A model generated the notes under the pieces. The model did not search any database and was not told the origin of the DNA. It worked only from the letters and a program-made list of their open reading frames with translations. A stretch of 12,710 nt of DNA from a bacterium. GTDB taxonomy: Bacteria; CBDUZB01; JAGLHV01. The stretch spans positions 1-12,710 of the forward strand of contig JAGLYT010000016.1 of assembly GCA_023132075.1 (NCBI GenBank). The letters run 5' to 3'. Of the stretch, positions 1 to 7,275 are shown in pieces. Numbering within the stretch: the first letter of the stretch is position 1; the number at the start of each line of letters is the position of its first letter. A program made the translations under genes and the position numbers.

Positions 1-704
1 TCTACTGAGTGTTGGACAAACTGCCGACCAAAATTTCTGGAACAGAAGAAACAATTGTAAGGACATCCTCGACTGGAAAACAACATAAACTCAAGAGCTT
101 TTTTGCGCTTATTATTTTGTTGAATATAGTGCCAGTGCGCACTATAGGGAGGGAAAGAAGTCCGGTAATCATCAATATCTATCAAATCATACGGTGGAAT
201 TGGAACCTCGGAGTCCATATCTTTTACCCGGAGTCCTGGTTTTACGACGAAATCCTCACCTTTTCTGTAGCCAATTCCGCCAAGATTATCAAGAGAGTGA
301 TGATCTAAAAGGTGTTCCGTTAACTCAGCAACTACTGGCTCGGCATCACCGGTGCATAGCGCATCTACTTCAATAAACTTCAAAAAGGTCTCTGGCATTG
401 TTGAAGCAACACTCCCCCCGGCTATAATCGGGATAGAGTCTCCATATTTCTGACGAAATAATGGAACAAACTCTTTCCAAAAATAGTAGGATGTAGAGAT
501 TCCCCCAATCCCAAGGAGAGAGAAATCTATCTTTGCTATTGCCTGTAAGGCTTCGCAAGGACTATATTTATGAACCTGGGAATCAACTATTTGCACCTTA
601 TGCCCTTTTGCTTTGAGTATCGCAGCTACACACAGAAGACCGGAAGGTACGTAGCTAGGTTTTCGACCCCGGTATCTTGGGTGCAACAATAATATCTTTG
701 CCAT
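1..704 (-). CDS. B12-binding-domain radical SAM protein, N-terminal part (runs off window)
   Basis: My own translation of the minus strand from ATG at 704 stays open to base 1, giving 234 residues with no stop, so the 3' end lies outside. The start is supported by AGGAG five bases upstream (CCAGGAGAAGTTATG). Residues 1-140 look like a cobalamin-binding Rossmann domain of the BchE-like kind: MAKILLLHPRYRG, then VPSGLLCVAAILKAKGHKV, then a GIGGIS segment and IIAGGSVAST. The B12 DxHxxG motif is not apparent, as in many members of this class. The radical SAM cluster motif CxxxCxxC is at C214, C218 and C221 (SRGCPYNCFFC). The family uses a 4Fe-4S cluster and SAM for methylations, cyclisations or other radical chemistry; the substrate cannot be told. 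It starts 24 bp after the stop of the other radical SAM gene, so the two are probably co-transcribed. Its codons look more GC-rich than those of the genes upstream. Confidence 0.88.
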   Translation of the reverse strand, partial: MAKILLLHPRYRGRKPSYVPSGLLCVAAILKAKGHKVQIVDSQVHKYSPCEALQAIAKIDFSLLGIGGISTSYYFWKEFVPLFRQKYGDSIPIIAGGSVASTMPETFLKFIEVDALCTGDAEPVVAELTEHLLDHHSLDNLGGIGYRKGEDFVVKPGLRVKDMDSEVPIPPYDLIDIDDYRTSFPPYSAHWHYIQQNNKRKKALEFMLFSSRGCPYNCFFCSRNFGRQFVQHSV

Positions 705-728
705 AACTTCTCCTGGAAAATTTACCTT

Positions 729-1529
729 TCAATAACCTGTTGCTACTCCCCAGAATTTACAGTAACTGCACAGAGGTATTCTATCCCTCTTGCCTTCTAT
801 GTGGTATTTTAACCATTCTTTTCTTTGAGGGCTATTCCAGATATCTACCAAAGGAGTTTTATTTGCATCTCCGATAACTCCCAATCCTAATGGGTCAAAC
901 CTCACACAGATAGAGACTTTCCCATCTCTGCTGATAACCATATGACTGAGTATATCCAGGCAAATTCCTATCTCGGGTATTGTTGGTTTTTTCTTATATT
1001 TAAAACTCCCCATCGGAGAATGCAGAACTCTTGTGGCAATGAGGACATCTAATTTCTTATATCTTTCTAAATCTACATTCCCCAATGCTCTGATGATAGT
1101 GAAAGGTTTTCTGTCTCCTTTTATTTTTAAGAATTCTTTAATTAATTCATACTGTTTGTCCGCTTCCTCATCATTTTCAAATACTGAAATGGTTATTGTA
1201 TTCAAATTGTCTATAATTTCATCAGCTTTTTCCACTATCAGTTTACCATTAGTATCCACGCACTTTATCTGCCTGTTAAACAGTTTAATCGCATCCCCAA
1301 ATCTCGGATAGAGGAGAGACTCACCATTGTTATGAAGCTGAACCACTATTTCTTCCGGTAACTGCTTGGCTATGGACTTTACCAATTCAAAATCCATATC
1401 TCCGTATTTCAGCGCAATCTCGGGATATTCTCTTTCTATTTTTCTCCTCCCACACATCCAGCAATTCTTATTACATCGCGTAGTTAATTCTATATTTACC
1501 GTAGTAAGCCCATTGAAACAGCAATCCAC
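729..1529 (-). CDS. Radical SAM protein with SPASM-like C-terminus
   Basis: A 266-residue protein starting at GTG, with AGAGGG placed just upstream (GAGAGGGAAAAGTG). The 4Fe-4S/SAM motif is close to the N-terminus: C19, C23 and C26 in TTRCNKNCWMCGRRK. A glycine-rich step (HNNGESLLYPRF, residues 66-77) fits the SAM-binding strand of the barrel. The C-terminal part has C190, C208 (DGKVSICVRFDPLG), C254 and C257 (LCSYCKFWG), typical of a SPASM or twitch-like auxiliary cluster domain, with the usual phrase GDANKTPLVDIWNSPQRKEWL. Proteins of this shape modify peptides, sugars or cofactors and are common as unassigned enzymes in glycan clusters. It lies 86 bp after the class IV aminotransferase and 24 bp before the B12 radical SAM gene. 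The family assignment is firm; the reaction is unknown. Confidence 0.85.
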   Translation of the reverse strand: MDCCFNGLTTVNIELTTRCNKNCWMCGRRKIEREYPEIALKYGDMDFELVKSIAKQLPEEIVVQLHNNGESLLYPRFGDAIKLFNRQIKCVDTNGKLIVEKADEIIDNLNTITISVFENDEEADKQYELIKEFLKIKGDRKPFTIIRALGNVDLERYKKLDVLIATRVLHSPMGSFKYKKKPTIPEIGICLDILSHMVISRDGKVSICVRFDPLGLGVIGDANKTPLVDIWNSPQRKEWLKYHIEGKRDRIPLCSYCKFWGVATGY

Positions 1530-1615
1530 TTTTCCCTCTCTATTACAAAAATATCTTTATTTTATTCTGCTCTTAAAAAAACATCTAAAATCTATCATCT
1601 ATTTGTTTTCTCAAC

Positions 1616-2596
1616 TTAAAAAGAATAAGGAGTAGGAGCACCTGCCCTGCTTTTTTGTAGAATTTTATTATACCGTTTAATTTGTTTTGTTATATCAACC
1701 CCAACGTTCTTACTCCACTTATCCAGCAGTATTTTGGTAATTTTTCCCATTCTCTTATCAGCAATACTGATACTATTTAAACTCGTAACAGGCAATATAC
1801 AAAAGGGGGTTCCGGTCATAAATGACTCATCTGCAGTATATACGTCATACGGTTCTATATTTCTCTCTACGCACTCTAAATCCAACTCTTCTGCCAACTC
1901 AAAGATATAAGCCCTGCTTATTCCTCTTAATACATTTCTGCCCTCAGGTGTTATAATTATACCGTCTTTTACTATGAAGAAGTTATCACCTGTCCCTTCT
2001 GCTATAAAACCATCAGGGTCAAGCAACAATGCCCAGTTATTATTTCCTTTATATTGCGAAACCTCTATATTTGCCAACTGGTAATAAATCCTGCTTCTAT
2101 TTTTTATTTTCGGGTCAAGTAGACATGCAGGAATTGTCCTCTGAGAAGGAATAACAGCATTAATGCCTGTATTAAAAAGTTTTCCCATACCTATAACCGT
2201 CCACTTTAGAGGAAAATCAGCAATTGTAACTGTCGGCTCTAATTTCCCGTCAAAAACATGGGCATAAATGCTTAAAGGACCGCGGCTCACATTTATCATT
2301 AATCTGTGTTCATCGTCATCATTAAATAATGGAGCATTTTTTTCAATTACTTCATAACAAAGTTTTTCCATTTTCGCTATAGGTATCTTTAAAGGAATTC
2401 TCAAGATTTTAATTCCTGTATATAACCGTTGAAGATGTTCCCGTAATTTAAACTGTTTTTTATTAAAAGACCTGGTCATTTCAAAAACCATATCACCGAA
2501 CATCAATGCAGAATCATATATAGATATTCCGGCTTCTGTTTCGGGAACAAATTTTCCATTACAATAAACTAATCGTTGTTTTTTTTGAGTTTTCAT
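1616..2596 (-). CDS. Class IV PLP-dependent aminotransferase (BCAT/D-amino-acid transaminase-like)
   Basis: A fold-type IV aminotransferase. I prefer ATG at 2596 (326 residues) over an upstream ATG at 2611, because AGAGGT sits seven bases before it; the opening LVYCNGKFVPETEAGISIYD is then the usual family N-terminus. Family features seen include ALMFGDMVFEMTRSF near residues 30-45, a probable PLP lysine at about K165 in DPKIKNRSRIYYQLANIE, and the cofactor/substrate loop LLLDPDGFIAEGTGDNFFIV. The C-terminal SFMTGTPFCILPV matches the conserved T-S/T-A/G-I-LP region. Family members transfer amino groups to branched-chain 2-oxo acids or D-amino acids, or cleave aminodeoxychorismate. Here it sits between a SAM methyltransferase and radical SAM genes downstream of neuB/neuA, so an amino group on a glycan precursor or a dedicated amino acid is plausible but inferred. 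Class is firm; substrate unknown. Confidence 0.87.
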   Translation of the reverse strand: MKTQKKQRLVYCNGKFVPETEAGISIYDSALMFGDMVFEMTRSFNKKQFKLREHLQRLYTGIKILRIPLKIPIAKMEKLCYEVIEKNAPLFNDDDEHRLMINVSRGPLSIYAHVFDGKLEPTVTIADFPLKWTVIGMGKLFNTGINAVIPSQRTIPACLLDPKIKNRSRIYYQLANIEVSQYKGNNNWALLLDPDGFIAEGTGDNFFIVKDGIIITPEGRNVLRGISRAYIFELAEELDLECVERNIEPYDVYTADESFMTGTPFCILPVTSLNSISIADKRMGKITKILLDKWSKNVGVDITKQIKRYNKILQKSRAGAPTPYSF

Positions 2597-2661
2597 ATCA
2601 TTACCTCTCATTAAGGATTTTTAGTTTTACCTTTAAATTTTATCTAATTTACCCGGTACAC

Positions 2662-3327
2662 TCATTTTTTTAGTCCAAACATATATATCCAGTTATTATT
2701 AGTTTGATTCTGTTTGCTATCTTCCAGATAATTAATTATTAACTCCGTAACATCAGATTTAAAATAACTTAATAAACTCTCCGGTTTTGGAAGAATTTCT
2801 TTACCAACAAAATTGCTGTCTAACGGCGGGAAATTTTGCTGAATTAATAGATATCCATTTTTATCTATTAATTCTATAATGTTTTGGCAAACCCTATCAA
2901 TCTTAGAAAATACATACCAAAACAACCCTCTAACAATAACGAGATGATATTTTCTTCCTTTCCAATTTTGCGCATAAAGATCCCGGGTGATATCCATTAC
3001 TTCAAAGTCTGTATGAGAAAAAAGTTGTTTCGCTCTATTAACGGCCGTAGGAGAAAGATCAACACCCAAAACACTTCCATCTTTTTGACACAATTTGCCT
3101 GCTTCCTTTGTGAAATATCCCAATCCACACCCAACATCCAAAATACTTTTATAAGGAGCTCTTTTTTCTAATATATTTAGGGCAATCTTACAATCTAAAA
3201 GATAGGGGTCTTTATCCTGATGCCATGGAATTTCCTTCGATTTTTGATACATTTGCTCAAATTGCCCAATAAACTTTCCGTCCTTAAATACATAATCATG
3301 ATAATCATCAGAGTTAATGACAGACAT
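2662..3327 (-). CDS. Class I SAM-dependent methyltransferase
   Basis: A 221-residue Rossmann-fold methyltransferase. ATG at 3327 is preferred over a GTG at 3339 because GGTGG lies eight bases upstream of it. Motif I is YKSILDVGCGLGYFTKEAG (about residues 60-78) and the acidic end of strand 2 is in VLGVDLSPTAVNRA. FEVMDITRD follows, and later strands include YHLVIVRGLFWYV and GYLLIQQNFPP. The N-terminal 55 residues contain WHQDKDPYLLDCKIALNIL, a lead-in often seen in small sugar or lipid methyltransferases. The methyl acceptor cannot be read from the sequence. Its position between the NeuB-like synthase and the class IV aminotransferase makes a glycan or its precursor a reasonable acceptor, but that is inference. 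Confidence 0.85.
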   Translation of the reverse strand: MSVINSDDYHDYVFKDGKFIGQFEQMYQKSKEIPWHQDKDPYLLDCKIALNILEKRAPYKSILDVGCGLGYFTKEAGKLCQKDGSVLGVDLSPTAVNRAKQLFSHTDFEVMDITRDLYAQNWKGRKYHLVIVRGLFWYVFSKIDRVCQNIIELIDKNGYLLIQQNFPPLDSNFVGKEILPKPESLLSYFKSDVTELIINYLEDSKQNQTNNNWIYMFGLKK

Positions 3328-3365
3328 ATCCGCACCCACCTATATGAAATATTTTACAGTTTCTA

Positions 3366-4220
3366 TTACAATTTTCTGGGATAAAGATAATCAAAATGTG
3401 GTTTTAATTTATCACGCACTACCTTTTCGTCCTTTGTAACTCTTTTTACCCCATCCCCCATTGCCTTTTCTATAATCCTAATATCTCTTACTAATTTTAT
3501 AACCCCCCCTGATTCTAAAGATGCTGCCTGATCAGAACCATACATAGTCCTATCCAGGGTTATGTGTCTCTCAATAGAAGTAACTCCCATAGCTACCGCT
3601 GCAAGCGAAATTTGTAAACCGATTTCATGCCCTGAATACCCTACCTTGCAATTATATCTTTTCCTGAGTGATTGAATAACCTGCAGATTTGCATCTCCAT
3701 CTTTCATGGGATAAGTACTATTGCAATGCATTAATTCAAAAGGACATTTTTTATTTTTGAAAATATCTACCGCTTTATCTATTTCCTCAAGGGAACTCAT
3801 CCCTGTTGAAATAAAAGTATATTTTTTTTCATCTGCTACTAAATTAAGTAATTCCCAATGGGTTAACATCGCTGAAGCAATTTTGTTATATTTCAAATTA
3901 TATTTTTCTAAGAACCGTTGACTATCTATATCCCAGGCTGAAGCAAACCATTCAACATTTTTTTCCTTACAATATCTGTTTATTTCATTATACTCCTCTT
4001 CCCCAAACTCAAGCCCTTCTTTTTGTTCCTTTTGAGTCGTACCCCATGGACTTTCCCGATGAGAATCAAGGTATTCTTTTGTATAAACCTTATCTATCGT
4101 TCTCTTTTGAAACTTAACCGCATCACAACCTGAAAATACAGCTAAGTCAATTAATTTCTTAGCTATTTGCAAGTCTCCGTTGTGATTAATCCCTATCTCC
4201 GAAATAATAAATACTGTCAT
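3366..4220 (-). CDS. neuB: NeuB-like nonulosonic acid synthase, short form without SAF domain
   Basis: A TIM-barrel synthase of the NeuB/PseI/SpsE family, which condenses phosphoenolpyruvate with an N-acyl-hexosamine to make sialic-acid-type sugars. The start has GGAGG six bases upstream. Conserved blocks are ISEIGINHNGD (residues 6-16), AVKFQKR (35-41), FISTGMSS (136-143), LMHCNSTYPM (163-172), GYSGHEIG (194-201) and IERHITLD (216-223). H198 and H219 are 21 residues apart, as are the metal-binding histidines of meningococcal NeuB (H215 and H236, from memory). The protein ends at 284 residues, just after the barrel. The usual C-terminal SAF/antifreeze-like domain of about 60 residues is absent, replaced by a short tail ending HFDYLYPRKL. 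Short forms may be a natural subfamily making a different sugar, or a truncation. It follows neuA by 54 bp. Confidence 0.87.
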   Translation of the reverse strand: MTVFIISEIGINHNGDLQIAKKLIDLAVFSGCDAVKFQKRTIDKVYTKEYLDSHRESPWGTTQKEQKEGLEFGEEEYNEINRYCKEKNVEWFASAWDIDSQRFLEKYNLKYNKIASAMLTHWELLNLVADEKKYTFISTGMSSLEEIDKAVDIFKNKKCPFELMHCNSTYPMKDGDANLQVIQSLRKRYNCKVGYSGHEIGLQISLAAVAMGVTSIERHITLDRTMYGSDQAASLESGGVIKLVRDIRIIEKAMGDGVKRVTKDEKVVRDKLKPHFDYLYPRKL

Positions 4221-4274
4221 ATTGTACCTCCATGTTTTCTAACTTTCCCTTAAAAAATTTTTCTTCAAATTCTG

Positions 4275-4997
4275 TTATTTCTTCACTACTTTTTTCGTGC
4301 AAAATATTTTCTGCATAAAATACTCACATATATCTATATCCTCTACTGTATCTATTTCAAAAGATTTTCTATAATCCATTATGTACATTTCGATTTTTCC
4401 TCCGAAACGATTATTAAACTTTTCTAAAATCGCCGGTTTAAAAATATAAATAGAACCGTTTTCCAAATACAAAGGCTGTCTATTTTGTCTGTTGCCCCTA
4501 TTATTATAATTATAGTTTAAACTCATCAATTTCTTATCCTCTTTCTTCCATATACAAAAATCTTCCAGGGCTGCTGCCGAAAAAAGGGAATCTGCTTTTT
4601 TAGATATAAAAAGTCCTATTGCATTATCAATATCCTCGCTTGTTCTCACCGGAGAAGTAGCCTGAAGAAAAACTATTATGTCAATTGTTTTTTTATTAAA
4701 TTTTTTGATATAACTTATTGCATGTAATAAAGCTTGTTCTGATGAAGAAATATCCGTAGCCAGTTTCTTAGGACGCTTTATGATTTCTGCATCTGACTTT
4801 CCGGAAACCTTTAGAATCTTTTCATCATCAGACGACACATAAACTTTTCCTATATATTTACTTGCTTTTGCCTGTTCTATTGACCAGGCAATAAGTGGTT
4901 TTCCACAAAAACTCATAAGATTCTTTCCGGGAATTTCTTTCGAACCTCCCCGGGCAGGAATGATACATATAATATTTAACCCTTGTTTTTTTTTCAT
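4275..4997 (-). CDS. neuA: CMP-nonulosonic acid synthetase (NeuA/PseF-like cytidylyltransferase)
   Basis: This enzyme activates a nonulosonic acid with CTP, giving CMP-sugar and pyrophosphate. The nucleotide-binding signature IIPARGGSKEIPGKN lies at residues 12-26, followed by GKPLIAWSIEQA. Further family marks are VYVSSDDEKI, the IIVFLQATSPVRTSEDID block, and the C-terminal FEIDTVEDIDICEYF, whose acidic residues usually bind magnesium. I prefer ATG at 4997 (240 residues) over one at 5024. AGGAAG is correctly placed for 4997, inside the last codons of the spsF-like gene, and the stop of that gene is only one base away, which suggests translational coupling. Length is normal for bacterial NeuA without an extra esterase domain. 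It precedes the NeuB-like gene, so the pair probably makes and activates the same sugar. Which sugar (Neu5Ac, legionaminate, pseudaminate or other) is not decidable here. Confidence 0.87.
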   Translation of the reverse strand: MKKKQGLNIICIIPARGGSKEIPGKNLMSFCGKPLIAWSIEQAKASKYIGKVYVSSDDEKILKVSGKSDAEIIKRPKKLATDISSSEQALLHAISYIKKFNKKTIDIIVFLQATSPVRTSEDIDNAIGLFISKKADSLFSAAALEDFCIWKKEDKKLMSLNYNYNNRGNRQNRQPLYLENGSIYIFKPAILEKFNNRFGGKIEMYIMDYRKSFEIDTVEDIDICEYFMQKIFCTKKVVKK

Positions 4998-4998
4998 A

Positions 4999-5847
4999 CT
5001 AACACTTCCTTTTATAACTGGCATCCCTTAAAGTACTAGATATTCTCTTACTTAAATGAGACTTAACAGTATTCATGGTTTCCTTTAAATGAGGATGACT
5101 ATCCACATAATAAATTGCTTCCCGGCAGCCAAACAAAGGATTATCAGGATAGAATGCATCAAAAACCGTTTTCAATACTCCCATATCTTCGGGATAGTCA
5201 GCAATAAAACGCAATTCAGGCCTCGTTATTTCTATTGGTGCTTTATATAAAGAAATTTTATACTTCTCTAAATGATTATGTACATAAGCAAGAGGGTTTT
5301 CTGCCTTTTTTAATGAATCATCCCTTTTTTCAAAACTGTCTATAAACAAATATCCTTTTGCAATTCGTACGTCTATCCCTAAAGGAAATGTTCTGGTTTG
5401 CCCCACACCATTTGTTGTATAATCCGCTCCTGTTTCCAAATGGAAGCGTATAATACTGTCAATTACTTCAGGATCATGCATAGGGGCATCCCCACAAAAC
5501 CGCAAATAATTGTCTGCAGAATATTTCTCCATTACATCATACATGCGTTTACAAACATCTACCTCATCTCCTCTTTCACAGACGACATTCTCCTGTTTAC
5601 AAAACTTCGAAATACAGTTATCCTGTTCTCTATTCGAAGTGGCAATAACGATGTTATCTACGAGGTGTGCCGCTCGAATTCTGTCAATAATATGACCTAA
5701 AATCGGGCGGTTACATAAGGGCATAAGAGCCTTGCCGGGTAATCGGGACGAACTCATACGCACCTGAACAAGAGCTATAACTCTGTGCATTTTTTTTTGC
5801 GTCAGAGTCTCAACTATAATCGGCAATTTAGCAATTCTTTTTCTCAT
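4999..5847 (-). CDS. spsF: SpsF-like cytidylyltransferase family protein
   Basis: A 282-residue protein of the SpsF (COG1861-type) glycosyltransferase-A-fold nucleotidyltransferase family, found in spore-coat and surface-glycan operons. The signature VQVRMSSSRLPGKALMPLCNRPILGHIIDRI is at about residues 27-57. Later blocks include YLRFCGDAPMHDPEVIDSII, TFPLGIDVRIA and LRFIADYPEDMGVLKTVFDAF, which match the family's metal- and substrate-binding regions. ATG at 5847 overlaps the preceding stop as ATGA, supporting coupled translation. That gives a 19-residue lead before M20 (5790), which would be the family's usual start but has no ribosome binding site. The gene follows a fragment of a SpsE/NeuB-type synthase, the same order as spsE-spsF in Bacillus. 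The sugar and nucleotide are unknown. Confidence 0.82.
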   Translation of the reverse strand: MRKRIAKLPIIVETLTQKKMHRVIALVQVRMSSSRLPGKALMPLCNRPILGHIIDRIRAAHLVDNIVIATSNREQDNCISKFCKQENVVCERGDEVDVCKRMYDVMEKYSADNYLRFCGDAPMHDPEVIDSIIRFHLETGADYTTNGVGQTRTFPLGIDVRIAKGYLFIDSFEKRDDSLKKAENPLAYVHNHLEKYKISLYKAPIEITRPELRFIADYPEDMGVLKTVFDAFYPDNPLFGCREAIYYVDSHPHLKETMNTVKSHLSKRISSTLRDASYKRKC

Positions 5848-6656
5848 TCAAGGTCATCCCACTGAAGAAGTTCTAAAGCTTTCAAATCACGAATAACTTT
5901 TTTACCCATGATTTTATGAAAATATTTTGGTTCCACTCCCCCGGCCGGACGCTTAATTTCCAGATATTCTTCTTTCAAAATATCTCCTTTTGAGATATCC
6001 CTGGCAAGATGTATGCTCCTATACATCTTCTTTCTTGCCTTTTCATCCGGTCTTCCTGAAACTTCAGTTAATCCCATTTCAATATCACGAATTCCTCTTA
6101 CCAAATCTTTCAAATCATCAGGTTCGAGAGAAAAAAAATGATCCGGCCCTTCCAGGTTTTTATCAATGGTTATATGTTTTTCGATAATCTTTGCTCCAAG
6201 AGCAATTGCTGCATAATCATCTGAGTCCCATCGATACGGTGTAACGACAAAATCAATATTATGTTTATCATAAAATTCAACATAATTTTTTATTAAAGAT
6301 AAAATTTCAGGACAAACGTTTTCAATAAAAAACCTTAATCTTGGTAACACAATATCAGACACGTCTATCCCACAATGTTTATTTATCCAACCTAAAATTT
6401 TTGTCTGGGTAAGAATCTTTTTCTCTATTTCCAACCAATTACCTTCACATTGAAACGGAGTTTTTAAAGAATCATCATTAATTATACCATATCTTTTTAC
6501 TCCAAATAAAGAACAATTTATAATTTGTTTCCCGTTTTTTATAAAAACCTTATGTCCCCGTTTAACAGCATCTTTAATTAACCGTTCAATGCCATATCCT
6601 TCTTTTAACAATAAAAATGTACATTTCTTTCCTTCTCTATCAACTTTTGGAAACAT
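5844..6656 (-). CDS. Chimeric gene: glycosyltransferase C-part fused to NeuB/SpsE C-terminus
   Basis: 270 residues from ATG 6656. About residues 1-147 look like the middle of a surface-glycan glycosyltransferase: a strand-turn-helix FLLLKEGYGIERLIKDAVKRGHKVFI at 14-39, and FVVTPYRWDSDDYAAIA at 136-152. From about 149 onward it is the C-terminal third of a NeuB/SpsE synthase: ALGAKIIEKHITID (152-165), EGPDHFFSLEPDDL (169-182), then a full SAF domain from YRSIHLARDISKGDIL (212-227) through KRPAGGVEPKYF to the end. The catalytic front of NeuB (NHNG, KFQ, SGH) is missing, so it cannot be a working synthase. ATG 6656 has no ribosome binding site. The frame is open back to 6710 and continues the preceding reading frame after a one-base slip at the A7 run, so 6656 is probably not a true start. 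Its stop overlaps the spsF start. Confidence 0.8.
   Translation of the reverse strand: MFPKVDREGKKCTFLLLKEGYGIERLIKDAVKRGHKVFIKNGKQIINCSLFGVKRYGIINDDSLKTPFQCEGNWLEIEKKILTQTKILGWINKHCGIDVSDIVLPRLRFFIENVCPEILSLIKNYVEFYDKHNIDFVVTPYRWDSDDYAAIALGAKIIEKHITIDKNLEGPDHFFSLEPDDLKDLVRGIRDIEMGLTEVSGRPDEKARKKMYRSIHLARDISKGDILKEEYLEIKRPAGGVEPKYFHKIMGKKVIRDLKALELLQWDDLE
6192..6214 (-). other. Apparent deletion/fusion junction between glycosyltransferase and neuB/spsE
   Basis: This marks where similarity switches within the chimeric gene: YAAIALGA, coded by TATGCAGCAATTGCTC and following bases. Both parents plausibly had an AAIA- or AAVALGA-like run here, so a short homology could have guided an in-frame deletion. 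It would have removed the rest of the transferase and roughly two thirds of the synthase. The exact joint is uncertain by several codons. Confidence 0.5.
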
Positions 6657-6694
6657 ATCTATTTTTTTATGTTTATAATTAAAATACAGTTTTT

Positions 6695-7273
6695 TTATAT
6701 ACTTATTTTTTTAAAATAATTCTTCAAACATTCAATGAATTTTCCTTTAAAACCATGGCTTTCTGTCCTTTTAATTTCGATTATAGAAAATGGTATAGAA
6801 TATTTTTTACAAACTATGGGAACAAGTCGGGGAAACAAACTGTAATTCTGCTTCCAGAACAACAAAGTAAAATCTACTTCCTCTTTCTTAAACTCTTTAC
6901 TCACATAAATTATCGCGGAAGGTTTAACCTGTTCTACCAGACCCGACAACATCTTGCTGCGGCCAATTACAGGATCTATCATGTTTTTCAAGAAAAGGTA
7001 ATATAGGGTTGCCAATTTTAATTTTATTTTTTTTGCCCAGGGAAAAAGTTCAAAGAGAAATTCATCAAACCGATTAAACCAATCAAGTTGTAAAGTAAAA
7101 TAATCACTCATTTCTTTTAACATTTTTACCGGAGAATAATAATCATTTAAAAAATAATATTTGATTCCTCTCTTGTCTAATTCATAACAAACTTTCGGAG
7201 TCAAAGCAATGATTTTACTGTTTTCTTCAAATTTCAAATCCTGGCTGTATGTTTCCAGCAAATAAGTTTTCAT
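6695..7273 (-). CDS. N-terminal part of a putative surface-glycan glycosyltransferase, frameshifted
   Basis: 192 residues from ATG 7273, which has AAAGG seven bases upstream and lies two bases after the flippase stop. The start MKTYLLETYSQDLKFEENSKIIALTP looks like the N-terminal strand and turn of a nucleotide-sugar or GT-B-like fold. It continues with CYELDKRGIKYYFLNDYY and a helical segment with many aromatic residues. A further strand, PSAIIYVSKEF, is near 118-128. I do not recognise a named family with certainty; it resembles uncharacterised transferase-like proteins of polysaccharide clusters. It ends in a lysine-rich stretch (KNYFKKISI) directly after an A7 run. One extra A there would extend it as KKNKYIKKLYFNYKHKK into the next reading frame, giving a 476-residue product. 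It is thus probably one broken gene together with 6656-5844. Confidence 0.6.
   Translation of the reverse strand: MKTYLLETYSQDLKFEENSKIIALTPKVCYELDKRGIKYYFLNDYYSPVKMLKEMSDYFTLQLDWFNRFDEFLFELFPWAKKIKLKLATLYYLFLKNMIDPVIGRSKMLSGLVEQVKPSAIIYVSKEFKKEEVDFTLLFWKQNYSLFPRLVPIVCKKYSIPFSIIEIKRTESHGFKGKFIECLKNYFKKISI
6706..6712 (-). other. A7 homopolymer at the frameshift site
   Basis: On the minus strand TTTT is followed by seven A and then TAAG. Reading in frame 0 gives KKISI and a stop. Slipping back one base, or having eight A, gives KKNKYIKKLYFNYK and joins the two open frames. The other frame has a stop overlapping the run, so the switch must happen in it. It could be a sequencing or assembly error, a mutation, or slippage by polymerase or ribosome. 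Confidence 0.65.
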
Positions 7274-7275
7274 AT

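Noticed and set aside
9-308. Plus-strand open frame of 99 codons
   Set aside because: It lies antisense to the radical SAM coding frame, has no ribosome site and no family-like features.
370-558. Minus-strand open frame of 62 codons
   Set aside because: It is an off-frame shadow inside the B12 radical SAM gene, whose true frame is open from 704 to the window edge with recognisable motifs.
6708-6712. Programmed ribosomal frameshift with a classic X-XXY-YYZ heptamer
   Set aside because: The base before AAA-AAA in frame is T, so tandem slippage would mispair, and I see no strong downstream stem. Simple slippage on A7 remains possible and is reported separately.
6755-7006. Plus-strand open frame of 83 codons
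   Set aside because: Antisense to the transferase fragment; its aromatic-rich sequence is what reverse reading of lysine- and leucine-rich codons gives.
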